Origin: Bdellovibrio sp.
Lineage (GTDB): Bacteria > Bdellovibrionota > Bdellovibrionia > Bdellovibrionales > Bdellovibrionaceae
Direction: 5' to 3'
Assembly (NCBI GenBank): GCA_025359945.1
Contig: JANYDD010000030.1
Span: 1 to 37,157 of the forward strand
Length of the DNA: 37,157 nucleotides
In this document: positions 8,824 to 17,112 of the stretch, piece by piece
Layout of the letters: each line of letters starts with the position of its first letter
How positions within the stretch are numbered: position 1 is the first letter of the stretch
The notes under the pieces: model-generated
What the model was told of the DNA's origin: nothing
Seen by the model: only the letters and a program-made list of their open reading frames with translations
Databases searched by the model: none
Made by a program: the position numbers and the translations under genes

Positions 8824-9086
8824 ATTTACCCGACTGCGCACGAATAGGCCGTCTAAGGATTAGACAAGTGACCAAAATTTGTGACCCAACTCCGGACCGG
8901 TGAAAACGCACTTTTAAACTTTCACCTTCATGTCGAACTGTTAGACATTGTCACCGCTTTTTCGACAGTACTTTTTCAAATACGCCCTAAAAAGATCTGG
9001 ATTGGACGGTGATACCGGAAGCCCAAAAAATCGAGTCTTAAATCCGTTACAACCATCATAAAAAAGTCATCTTACTGGACTTAGTT

Positions 9087-9094
9087 TCCGATAA
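9087..9094 (+). promoter_or_regulatory. Sigma-28-like -10 element before the 1054-residue gene
   Basis: TCCGATAA matches 7 of 8 bases of the flagellar sigma-28 -10 element GCCGATAA. It ends 6 nt before the ATG at 9101. A TAAA-type -35 at the normal distance is absent (the nearest, TAAAAAAG at 9059, is about 9 nt too far), so this is weak evidence. Confidence 0.2.
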
Positions 9095-9100
9095 AAACAC

Positions 9101-12100
9101 ATGCCCTACTTTAGTCTACGACTAACCATCAAACCACTGAAACGATTAAGTTTTTTCTTAAGTTTGGGGCTGGCTTTTTCAAGTGGCGCGGACAAGACTG
9201 AAATTTCGGGAACAGGCGGCTCAAAAGTCTCTCAAGGAACAACTGGTGAAAACCCGAACCGCTGCTATTCGTGGATTCGCGAATGGGCTGATCAAGATTC
9301 ACGATCTGCCGAAACTTCGCTCACTGGATTTGTGGTTGAACCCACAGAGCAAAAATACTGCCGCCAATCCACCAATACCTACACCGTAAAAAAAACTTTT
9401 GGAAGCGATCGAAATTTTGCCAATTACCTGAACCAGAAATTTAATAGGTCGTTGGGGGTTGCGAATCATTTTGATTTCGATCAATGCACACCGCAAGAGA
9501 CCGCGCAGCCTTCGAACGCGACCGCCAAATATTTTTTCTTCCTTCAACAGATTCAATCCAAGCAATCAAGCTTTCTTTCAGACGCTATCGCGATCGATCA
9601 ATTGTTGAACACTCAGTTTTCAGATGAGACCAAATGCAGGCACTCAAATTTTCCAGAGGTTTCAAAAGTTTGTCGGGAGGCGCAGAAATGCAAGGCCGGA
9701 AAAAATCCCGACCAGCGAATCAAAGAATTATCTCAGCTGACAGAAGAAAATTTGATCAAAATTAATTTACAGCGGCAAAAAACGAAAGAAGAAAACGATC
9801 AACTGCATCTTCTTCTTCAGCACCCAAGGGCTTCGGATTCCCAGACTCAACAGAACTTGTTAAAAAATATTGCGCTTCGAAAATTTTCGATTGCTCAGTT
9901 AGTGTCGCTGACTCCATGGATTCAAGGTGCTACATTTAAATCGCTTTATCATCAGCAAACACTGCCTCAGGCGATCGAAGCTCAACTTCGAAAAAATGGT
10001 GACGATGCCGTCAAAAAATTTCAACACCTAGAAAAAGCTAAAGACTGCCTGCAAGGAAGGGCGCCGAAAGAAGTAAAATGCGATGAAAAACTTTTTTTAG
10101 ATTTAGCCGAAGACACATCTGATTTGGACGAACAGTTTCCTGATCAGTGGTTGGATAAATCGGCTCCTTCAACAGAAAAATTAAAAAATACTTTAGCCAA
10201 TCTTGAGATGGCCGCCCAAAGCTGCTTGATCTTGGGTAAGAGACAACAACTGCAGATCGTTGACCAACTAGAAGATCTTGAGCTTGAACTGGCCGTCACC
10301 GGAGCGACCGGTGGTTTTTTGTTAGCTCCACGAATGGCGTCGCGATTTGCAAGACAGGCTTATATTGCAACGAAAACCTCAAAAAAAATCGAACTGCTTT
10401 CAAGCCTTGCTCGAAGAGGTTTGAACTGGTCAATGCTCGCCAAAGAGATTTTGCAGGCTCGCGAAGTTTGCATGAAAGAGGTTCCAGCAGAAAAACTAGA
10501 AAATTCTGAAGACCCCGCCACTCGTCCAAAACTTTGCCAGATCGAAAGTGCACTATCGGTGCACCAGCCTTCGAAGAAGTTTGTTGATTGCATGATCTCG
10601 GTCGCTTTTTTGGCGACGGGCACCGGAAGACTTCATCGGTCGGAAGTGACCTCAGGCGATATTTCAGGTCTTAGAGATCGTCGGTCTGGGATTCAAGCTG
10701 GGCGGCTGGAACCTGATGCGGCCAGGTCTCCTCAGCGGCAAAAGGTGATCGATGAATTCGAGAAAAGTGAATTTACTTCGCGCGAAGAAAACGTGGGTTG
10801 GATCAGTCACGCCAGTGATTTTAAACCCGACGGAAAAACAAAGTTTTTAACTTTCGTAAATTCGGTGATGAAAGGCCTGAATGACTCGACCGGGGATAAA
10901 CCTTTTGTGACGGCACTGACGAACAAAGCTAAACAGCTTCACGAAAAGGCAATCAAAGAAGTTTTGCAAGCTTACCCGCAGGTGATTCGCCAAAAATACA
11001 GCGACTACAATCCCATTCGCCACACTCTTGAAGAGCACGATGTTTTGCAAGTTCCCGAAAATCTTGAAGCTGTCGTCGCCGCCGCTTTTCAGAAATCAAA
11101 TAAAGAATTTCGGGATTTTGTGGTGGCCAACAAGCTGGTACGAAATCCAGACAAATCCATTGATTGGTTTCATGCTGGCATGGGTGATACTGCCGAAGAA
11201 GCGGATCGCGCCGCCCGCGCAGCCCGCGACCTGAAAGGACAAAACCGATTGCGGATGTTCAAGGATCCTGAAGTTCAAAGTAAGATTGTCGGGGGCTTCA
11301 ACAAGGCCAAAGAACTTCGATCCCAGCTCTCAGATCGCTTGAAAGGAACGGATCTTTTTGAGGGCATTCCTGATTCGCAGTTAGACACTCTTAGCGAAGA
11401 AGTCTTTGCGCTTTTCCGGCGTTCCAGTTCGCCTGAAGATTTTGGAAGAATTCTATCAAATCGCTTTAAAGGCATAGACTTTGATCCCAAACTTTCCAGC
11501 GATCTTCATGCTTACGCGAAATTGATCAGTGAAGCCACACCTGGAAATCGTATCCCTGAGCGAATTGTGGCAAACCTGGATGAAGCAGCTCACGGCGGGT
11601 TTAGCGCGGATATTCAAGGTTTAGGATCTGCAAATTTGCGCGCCACCGCCGAAGCCATGGCCAATGCCAAAGACGTCAATGAAGCGTTGGCACTTGCCCG
11701 AGCCGGCGAAGTCCAGGTGACGGAGCGCTTAAATAAAAGTATCTCGAGTTTGAAAAATACTGCCGAGAAACCCATCACGAAAGATTTGAAAATTGTTGCT
11801 AAATGCACTGGCGATGATTGCAACGGCGTTGCTTCTAGAGCCCTAACCACCCCTGAGAAGCAAAACCTGCTGATGCAATTTGCCGAAGATCCGTCGACAG
11901 CCCGAGTCCGAGTGGCTTTTATCCCGGCCGGCATTAAAAATTCTTTAGACCGAAATCTTTTATCATCGCACGGTGAAGGAATCGAAAAACTTCTGCGCGC
12001 TAGGCTTGAAGGTCAAATTCCATTTCAGAAATCCAAGGACCTAGTCTTTGGCATTGATATGAAAGGACAAAAAGTGGGTCAGGGTGGCGTCGAACTGTTG

Positions 12101-12265
12101 ATCGCCCCCAGGCCCGGTACAGATCTTTCCGTGGCCGAACTAAAAAAAATCCGGTCAGCAATGAAAAAAGCGATCGATGACTACAATCGAAAAATGCAAA
12201 AGCAAGGACAAGAAACTTTTTATTCTTCAGAGTCCACGATCAGGCTATCCACGCCCCAACTATAG
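9101..12265 (+). CDS. Very large secreted protein, unknown function
   Basis: A 1054-residue protein I do not recognise. It starts with an N-terminal signal peptide (basic n-region to about residue 15, then LSFFLSLGLAFSSG to about 29). An N-terminal third follows with paired cysteines (for example CRHSNFPEVSKVCREAQKC, about 186-204). Residues about 215-245 are a Lys/Glu/Gln coiled coil, and a moderately hydrophobic segment sits near 395-415. A central Arg-rich linker (about 510-545) leads to a long, Ala/Asp/Glu-rich helical region. The C-terminal roughly 150 residues look like a compact alpha/beta domain (VRVAFIPAG, then VFGIDMKG, then GGVELLIAPRPGTDLS). No catalytic motif is identifiable. The ATG lacks a Shine-Dalgarno. 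The 3' end overlaps the convergent phosphodiesterase gene by 46 bp. The multidomain layout suggests an exported effector or scaffold, which is inference. Confidence 0.8.
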   Translation: MPYFSLRLTIKPLKRLSFFLSLGLAFSSGADKTEISGTGGSKVSQGTTGENPNRCYSWIREWADQDSRSAETSLTGFVVEPTEQKYCRQSTNTYTVKKTFGSDRNFANYLNQKFNRSLGVANHFDFDQCTPQETAQPSNATAKYFFFLQQIQSKQSSFLSDAIAIDQLLNTQFSDETKCRHSNFPEVSKVCREAQKCKAGKNPDQRIKELSQLTEENLIKINLQRQKTKEENDQLHLLLQHPRASDSQTQQNLLKNIALRKFSIAQLVSLTPWIQGATFKSLYHQQTLPQAIEAQLRKNGDDAVKKFQHLEKAKDCLQGRAPKEVKCDEKLFLDLAEDTSDLDEQFPDQWLDKSAPSTEKLKNTLANLEMAAQSCLILGKRQQLQIVDQLEDLELELAVTGATGGFLLAPRMASRFARQAYIATKTSKKIELLSSLARRGLNWSMLAKEILQAREVCMKEVPAEKLENSEDPATRPKLCQIESALSVHQPSKKFVDCMISVAFLATGTGRLHRSEVTSGDISGLRDRRSGIQAGRLEPDAARSPQRQKVIDEFEKSEFTSREENVGWISHASDFKPDGKTKFLTFVNSVMKGLNDSTGDKPFVTALTNKAKQLHEKAIKEVLQAYPQVIRQKYSDYNPIRHTLEEHDVLQVPENLEAVVAAAFQKSNKEFRDFVVANKLVRNPDKSIDWFHAGMGDTAEEADRAARAARDLKGQNRLRMFKDPEVQSKIVGGFNKAKELRSQLSDRLKGTDLFEGIPDSQLDTLSEEVFALFRRSSSPEDFGRILSNRFKGIDFDPKLSSDLHAYAKLISEATPGNRIPERIVANLDEAAHGGFSADIQGLGSANLRATAEAMANAKDVNEALALARAGEVQVTERLNKSISSLKNTAEKPITKDLKIVAKCTGDDCNGVASRALTTPEKQNLLMQFAEDPSTARVRVAFIPAGIKNSLDRNLLSSHGEGIEKLLRARLEGQIPFQKSKDLVFGIDMKGQKVGQGGVELLIAPRPGTDLSVAELKKIRSAMKKAIDDYNRKMQKQGQETFYSSESTIRLSTPQL

Positions 12266-12978
12266 TAATCTTCGATAGGATCGCCCGGCTGAATGGTCCA
12301 AAGGGCAATTTTAAATAAACGACGTTTAAAAAACTGAATCCTTTCTTGATCGACCATCGATTTTTCTAAATGCAAAAATTGAATATCTAAAAAAGGCAAA
12401 AAAGCCATGTTTTTTAGATACCACGCGTTTTGAGCATCCGAAAATTCACTGACCAACAAGGCTCGTGGGATCTGCGGCCAGTCTTTCGAAAGTTCCACCA
12501 GAGAAAGCGGATTAAAGCTTGAAAAAAGCAATCTTCCAATAAGGGGCGTGTTTCTCTCGCTCAATTTACGTAGCAAGTGCGAAATATTTTTTTCTAAAGT
12601 CCTATCGAAAGCTTTGGTCGATTTGACTTCGATATTAAATTTCATTTGCAAAAGTTCGGGATGACATAAAATTTCTTCTAGAGTGGGAATCTGGAATTGG
12701 CAAAGTTCGTTTGGTTTGAGGTCAGCTATCTTGAATTTTTGATTTTCTAACCGCTGCAAATCATTGTCGTGATAACAAACGATAGTCCCATCCGAAAGTG
12801 TGTGAACATCAAATTCACACATTTCAAAACCAGCACTGCACGCCGCTAAAAAAGCGGGGATCGAATTTTCCTTAAATCCTTTTTTCCAAAGACCGCGATG
12901 GGCTTGGCGAGCCGGCAAATCAAAATTCAACTTGTTAGAAACACCGGCCATCTTTTGAAAAAAAAAAGGGGATTTCAT
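12220..12978 (-). CDS. Glycerophosphodiester phosphodiesterase family protein
   Basis: A 252-residue TIM-barrel phosphodiesterase of the UgpQ/GlpQ type, which hydrolyses glycerophosphodiesters to glycerol-3-phosphate and an alcohol. The active-site set is complete: His27-Arg28 in AHRGL, Glu37-Asn38 in KENSIPAF, Glu55 and Asp57 in CEFDVHTLSDG, and His70-Asp71 in CYHDND. NIEVKS near 130 supplies the further metal or substrate residue. No signal peptide is seen, so it is probably cytoplasmic. Its ATG overlaps the stop of the upstream AsmA-like gene as ATGA (12975-12978), indicating translational coupling and a shared envelope-lipid theme. Its 3' end overlaps the convergent large secreted-protein gene by 46 bp. 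Confidence 0.9.
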   Translation of the reverse strand: MKSPFFFQKMAGVSNKLNFDLPARQAHRGLWKKGFKENSIPAFLAACSAGFEMCEFDVHTLSDGTIVCYHDNDLQRLENQKFKIADLKPNELCQFQIPTLEEILCHPELLQMKFNIEVKSTKAFDRTLEKNISHLLRKLSERNTPLIGRLLFSSFNPLSLVELSKDWPQIPRALLVSEFSDAQNAWYLKNMAFLPFLDIQFLHLEKSMVDQERIQFFKRRLFKIALWTIQPGDPIEDYYSWGVDSLIVDSEE

Positions 12979-14981
12979 TCTTTAATTGGGTCGCTTTTGC
13001 CGGTTCTTGCAATTTGAGGTTGGTCCCGCGTTCCAGTGATCAGCCAATTTTTCATTGGGGTGGGCCGAATTTGTTGAAGCACGCCCTCTATACGTCCAGT
13101 TTCATCCCACTGTCCCGAGGATAAAAATTCGCGCTTGGACTCGCGAAAATAAATTTTCTTCCAGCGCAGATTTTTAAGTTGATCGCCCTCTAGGCCCCCT
13201 TGCACTTGGCTGAGCGAAAACTCTTCGCCTTCGTCCCCTAAAAACGCTCTAAAATAGGGTGAAAATGGATTGGATTTTTTTAATTTCATCCGGTCTAAAT
13301 TGACGGTCATATTTTGCAAAGTCTCGGAGATATTAAAATCAAACCGCAATTTTTCGATTTGGATTTCAGAAAAATTGGCTTTGGGAAGTTTAATAAATCC
13401 TTTCAACTGACTTAGGTGCCCCATGCTAAAAACTGATTCTAAACGGCCTGAAAAACTTCCCATATCTCCACCCAAAGTCATCAGGCGCTGAACTGAAGGC
13501 GAAAACGTAAGATCTTCAAATTGAGTTTTGATTTTAATTTTTTTAAAACTTCGGTCGCCATCGAGCTGCAGCGATCCTAAAAAAACACCTTCTAAAAGTT
13601 TCAACTGATCCAAGGCTAAATTCCATTGCTCACCATCCAAATTTAAAACACCCGACGCCAGCGTCAACGTCTGCGCCACGCGAGACCCTTGATTCGAAAA
13701 AATAAATTCCAAGCCGCTCAGATCCCCCTGCAGTTTAATATTATTTTGTTTCTCAAAAAAAAGATCGCCGCGAAAAGTTCCTAAGTTGCCAATTCCATCG
13801 GAAGGATGATCTAGATCAAAAAGATTTAACAGCGCATTCAAATTGAGCGAGCTGATCATCATCCGAAAGGGCTTCAGCTCTGGCGGATCCGTGTGCTCCA
13901 AACTTAGCTCTGGAATAACCACTTCACCTAGATCGCCCTCGATTTTTAAAGGACCGATTTTGACGTTAAGATCATCAGCACTAGCCGAATTTAGTTTTTT
14001 CTCAAAATTCCCCTGAATTGACAGCCAAAGATTTTCTGCATTCAGATCACGCTGCAACAGATGATATTTTCTAAGAATAGGCTCTAAATAACTGACCGGT
14101 AAATGCTTTCCGCTGAGCTGCGCTTTAAGCGTTTGAGAATTTTTTAGGTAGCTGCTTTCAATTTGATACTGGCCTTCACGTAGCAGCCCCGACAGTTGCA
14201 AAGTTACTATAGCATCGGACTGCGGATGATAGAATAGCTCCAACTGAGCTTTCGATGAATAGTCTCCAAAAAAAGTTTCACCTTGAAGAATCAACAAAGA
14301 ACTTAAAACTATCGAGGAATCCGAGGTCTTGGTGTCAATAGTGGTGTTGCGCATTTCGATCGAGGTAAATGCCCGGGGCAAATAGTGAACAAAAAGTTGA
14401 TCAACCCGAACTTGTTCAATCACTTGGTTGGGCGCTGGTTTGAATGCCGATTTTAGATCAGATTCGGTTTCGTGGTTCACGCCAGAACTGCTGACGGAAT
14501 TACTCCCATAATTTATCCCAGCAGCCTGAGTAATGGGGTCCGCAGAACAATTTTTAAGCTCATCCCGAATCAACAAATGCGCCTGATCGATTTCGGCCAT
14601 GGAAAATTGAATCTCACCCATAAGTAGTTTACGAAAACTCAGAGGCAATCGGGCCTGGTGAACCTGAAGTTCAGGGCGTGCCCAGCACAAGTTTTCGGAT
14701 TTGACCGAGACCTCTTGAATCACCAAGGCCACTTCCGGCCAACCATTTTGCGAAAGGCTAACAAAGGCGCGCTGAAATTGAATTTGCAAAGGCGCCAAAG
14801 AAATCTCGGCGATTGATTTGCGCAGGATCGGTTCGATAGTGTCGGGGCCCATCCAAGATTTAACCCACGTGCCGACCACGAAAGAAAAAATCAAACCTAT
14901 CAAAAGCGTTGTTAATCCCGATTGTTCGGCGACCAGTTCATTTTGAATTTTTTTATATTTTTCTAGCGAAGTCAGTGCCAT
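12975..14981 (-). CDS. AsmA-like membrane-anchored envelope protein
   Basis: A 668-residue protein with one N-terminal membrane helix (about 22-45) and a long periplasmic part made of alternating short beta strands. Typical blocks are LPLSFRKLLMGEIQFSMAEI, LSGLEFIFSNQGSRVAQT and LDLDGDRSF-like repeats with frequent GxLQLDG. This is the character of the AsmA/YhdP repeating beta-groove proteins implicated in phospholipid movement between inner and outer membrane. I assign it by pattern rather than by a diagnostic motif. A low-complexity Ser/Asn linker lies near 155-170. The start is ATG at 14981, with AAAGG only about 3 nt before it. The downstream phosphodiesterase gene is coupled by ATGA, and greA lies 35 bp upstream on the same strand, so the three may share a transcript. 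Confidence 0.6.
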   Translation of the reverse strand: MALTSLEKYKKIQNELVAEQSGLTTLLIGLIFSFVVGTWVKSWMGPDTIEPILRKSIAEISLAPLQIQFQRAFVSLSQNGWPEVALVIQEVSVKSENLCWARPELQVHQARLPLSFRKLLMGEIQFSMAEIDQAHLLIRDELKNCSADPITQAAGINYGSNSVSSSGVNHETESDLKSAFKPAPNQVIEQVRVDQLFVHYLPRAFTSIEMRNTTIDTKTSDSSIVLSSLLILQGETFFGDYSSKAQLELFYHPQSDAIVTLQLSGLLREGQYQIESSYLKNSQTLKAQLSGKHLPVSYLEPILRKYHLLQRDLNAENLWLSIQGNFEKKLNSASADDLNVKIGPLKIEGDLGEVVIPELSLEHTDPPELKPFRMMISSLNLNALLNLFDLDHPSDGIGNLGTFRGDLFFEKQNNIKLQGDLSGLEFIFSNQGSRVAQTLTLASGVLNLDGEQWNLALDQLKLLEGVFLGSLQLDGDRSFKKIKIKTQFEDLTFSPSVQRLMTLGGDMGSFSGRLESVFSMGHLSQLKGFIKLPKANFSEIQIEKLRFDFNISETLQNMTVNLDRMKLKKSNPFSPYFRAFLGDEGEEFSLSQVQGGLEGDQLKNLRWKKIYFRESKREFLSSGQWDETGRIEGVLQQIRPTPMKNWLITGTRDQPQIARTGKSDPIKE

Positions 14982-15016
14982 GGACCTTTAGAAAAACATG
15001 TCCACGGAATTGATGT

Positions 15017-15505
15017 CTATTTAAATTCGATTTTTAAAATTTCGTACTCGCGATCGCCTTTGGGACTTTGGACAAAAATGACTTCTTTCACTTTTTTCCC
15101 GATTAAGGCCCTTGCTAGCGGAGACATAATCGAAACTTTCCCCTGCTTGACGTCCGCTTCGTCGACGCCGACAATTTGGTAATTTACTTTTTCACCGGAT
15201 TCGACCTCTTCCAAAGCGACAGTGGCACCAAAAACGATGTGTTTTGATTTAATTTCTGAAGGGTTGATGACTTCGGCGGTGGCGATCTTTGACTGGATGT
15301 CGCCGATGCGACCCTCGATCATGGCTTGCCTTTCTTTGGCGGCGTCGTATTCTGCGTTTTCTGAGATGTCGCCGTGGGCTCGGGCTTCTTCGATGGCTTT
15401 GATGACTGCGGGACGCTCTTCTTGCATTAGCCTTTTCAATTCAGAGTCTAGCTTTTGTTTCCCATGAAGGGTCATTGGGGTTTTGTCGGATTGGTCAGTC
15501 ATCAT
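15017..15505 (-). CDS. greA: Transcription elongation factor GreA
   Basis: A 162-residue Gre factor that rescues backtracked RNA polymerase by stimulating transcript cleavage through the secondary channel. The N-terminal coiled coil (about 12-80) carries the tip motif ARAHGDISENAEYDAAKERQ with Asp46 and Glu49, equivalent to the essential acidic pair of E. coli GreA. The C-terminal FKBP-like domain ends VQSPKGDREYEILKIEFK. Two adjacent ATG codons (15505 and 15502) follow GGAGA; either could be used. It is divergent from the DHH phosphoesterase gene across about 100 bp, which must contain both promoters. Confidence 0.97.
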   Translation of the reverse strand: MMTDQSDKTPMTLHGKQKLDSELKRLMQEERPAVIKAIEEARAHGDISENAEYDAAKERQAMIEGRIGDIQSKIATAEVINPSEIKSKHIVFGATVALEEVESGEKVNYQIVGVDEADVKQGKVSIMSPLARALIGKKVKEVIFVQSPKGDREYEILKIEFK

Positions 15506-15607
15506 TCAATCTCCATTGTCGTAAAAAAGGCAAAAGTCTAACAACTGAAAACAGCAAGATCAACGATCCTCGAAAGGCTTTATGACATTGCGCTTCATCT
15601 TACTGTC

Positions 15608-16693
15608 TTGCAGGGGAATCAGGACTTCGGTCCGTTGCAGAGGAAATTTCGGCCCGATATTCTAAAAACTCGGAGAAAACACATCTTGGATCAGCTGACT
15701 TCTTTGATTTTGAAATCCCAAGATTTTGTTCTATCGACCCATCGAAATTGTGACGGAGACGGTTTGGGCGCCGAATTGGCCTTGTACTACGCCTTGAGAA
15801 AAATCGGAAAAAGCGTATCGGTGATCAATGTGGATCAAACGCCCAGGCGCTATCAGTTTTTGAATCCCGACGACAATATTCAGTACTACGATTCTTCCCC
15901 GCACCTGCCAGAAAAAATCGACGTGGTCTTAATTTTTGATACCAACGATGAACGTTTGGTCGAGCCCCTTTACTCCGCTTTAAAGAAAAAACACCCAGCC
16001 CTGGTTTTTGTCGACCACCATCCTATCTTGAAAAAAGGTCCTAAGCCCCCCCCACTTTCATTGATCAACACTAGCGCCGCAAGCACTGGCGAGATCGCCT
16101 TTGATTTGATTAGAAAATTAGATATCCCCTTGGACGTTGATATCGCGCGATGTCTTTACACCAGTTTAGCTTTTGATACTCAGCTGTTTCGATTTATTCG
16201 AAGCTCGCCCAACACACATTTAATCTGCGCTGAACTTTTAAAATTTCCGATCGCAGCAGAAACTATTCACCGCCACTTGTTTGGAAATCAGACGGTGCAA
16301 AAGATGGCTTACTTGGCCAAGGCGCTTGGGCAGATCGAGTATTTCTTCGAGGGTAAAGTCGCCCTGCTTCGACTGCGCGACGAGGATTTATTCAAATATC
16401 AGTTGGAACCAGAAGAGTCTCGCGATGTGGTGGACATGGTGATGAATATCGAAACCTTAGAATTGGCAGCCCTTTTTCGCGAAGAAACCAAAGATATTTA
16501 CAAACTGAGCTTGCGCAGCAAAGGCACACACGAGATTCTATCTGTCGCCGAGGCTTTCGGCGGTGGGGGACATATGTTTGCGGCCGGTGCCACTGTCCAC
16601 GGAACGTATGCGGATCTAAAGACCCAGATGGTGCAACAGCTGGCAGCGGTTTTAAAAATGAAAGTTCCTTCAACTTCCAAAAAGACAAAATGA
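15608..16693 (+). CDS. DHH/DHHA1 phosphoesterase (NrnA-like)
   Basis: A 361-residue DHH-family hydrolase of the oligoribonuclease/pAp-phosphatase (NrnA) type, which degrades 2-5-mer RNAs and possibly pAp or linear dinucleotides. DHH-domain metal ligands are visible as His45, Asp49 and Asp51 in STHRNCDGDGLG, Asp111 in LIFDTND, and Asp136-His137-His138 in VFVDHHPI. Asp190 lies in SLAFDTQLFR. The DHHA1 domain ends with the substrate-binding GGGGHMFAAGA (318-328). The family motif HxxPDGD reads HRNCDGD here. The start is uncertain: TTG at 15608 has no Shine-Dalgarno, and another TTG lies at 15635. The last 4 nt overlap the BFD-like gene as ATGA, so the two are coupled. Confidence 0.9.
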   Translation: MQGNQDFGPLQRKFRPDILKTRRKHILDQLTSLILKSQDFVLSTHRNCDGDGLGAELALYYALRKIGKSVSVINVDQTPRRYQFLNPDDNIQYYDSSPHLPEKIDVVLIFDTNDERLVEPLYSALKKKHPALVFVDHHPILKKGPKPPPLSLINTSAASTGEIAFDLIRKLDIPLDVDIARCLYTSLAFDTQLFRFIRSSPNTHLICAELLKFPIAAETIHRHLFGNQTVQKMAYLAKALGQIEYFFEGKVALLRLRDEDLFKYQLEPEESRDVVDMVMNIETLELAALFREETKDIYKLSLRSKGTHEILSVAEAFGGGGHMFAAGATVHGTYADLKTQMVQQLAAVLKMKVPSTSKKTK

Positions 16694-17016
16694 AACGCGG
16701 CCAACGCAAAGAAATTATTTGCCGCTGCAATAGTGTCGCACGCGACACGATCGAAACCGCCATTCGAGAAGGCCGCGACACCTTGGATAAAATCTTTGAT
16801 GCCACCACCGCCGGAGTAGGGCCCTGCGGAGCCTCGTGCCGAAGAAAATTAGGCCGTCTGCTACAGGCTTATCTTCAGACCGGAAAATTCCCTGCGAAAA
16901 TTGTGGAGGACCTGACTGGTCGCATTCCAATGGGAATAAAAAGTGAAAGCTATGACTTGGCAGAAAATAAAAAAGATTTAGGCCGTTGTCCTACAAAGAA
17001 AATAAACCACAAGTAG
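16690..17016 (+). CDS. BFD-type [2Fe-2S]-binding small protein with altered cysteine spacing
   Basis: A 108-residue protein whose first 60 residues match the bacterioferritin-associated ferredoxin (BFD) fold. It has Cys11-x-Cys13 (IICRCNSV), the helix AIREGRDTLDKIFDAT, and a second cysteine pair. The second pair reads C46-G-A-S-C50 (CxxxC) where the family has CxxC, although the sequence around it (VGPCGASCRRKL) aligns well. A Lys-rich tail of about 45 residues (60-108) has no match I know. BFD domains bind a [2Fe-2S] cluster and act as electron-transfer or redox-sensing modules. The gene is translationally coupled (ATGA) to the DHH phosphoesterase. A second BFD-type gene faces it 96 bp away. 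Confidence 0.85.
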   Translation: MKRGQRKEIICRCNSVARDTIETAIREGRDTLDKIFDATTAGVGPCGASCRRKLGRLLQAYLQTGKFPAKIVEDLTGRIPMGIKSESYDLAENKKDLGRCPTKKINHK

Positions 17017-17112
17017 TTCCTATCGGGGCGAACTCATTCACCTGGTGGCTTGAGAACCAATTAGCCGGAAACAAAAACTAGGCGATTTTTTAACCAACTC
17101 TCAGTGACGAAA

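Larger units (their letters stand above)
8745..9100. other. 356-bp divergent intergenic region
   Basis: No protein-coding potential is seen. The region lies between two divergently transcribed secreted-protein genes, so it must hold both promoters. Near the left side there is a perfect 11-bp inverted repeat AGGCAGTGCCT (8813-8823), a possible operator. At the right end TCCGATAA (9087-9094) resembles the -10 element of flagellar sigma-28 promoters. I see no convincing terminator or structured RNA. Confidence 0.5.

Noticed and set aside
12220-12265. 46-bp overlap of convergent genes as a sign of misannotation
   Set aside because: Both proteins keep plausible C-termini in their frames and other convergent pairs here also overlap, so it reflects compact packing.
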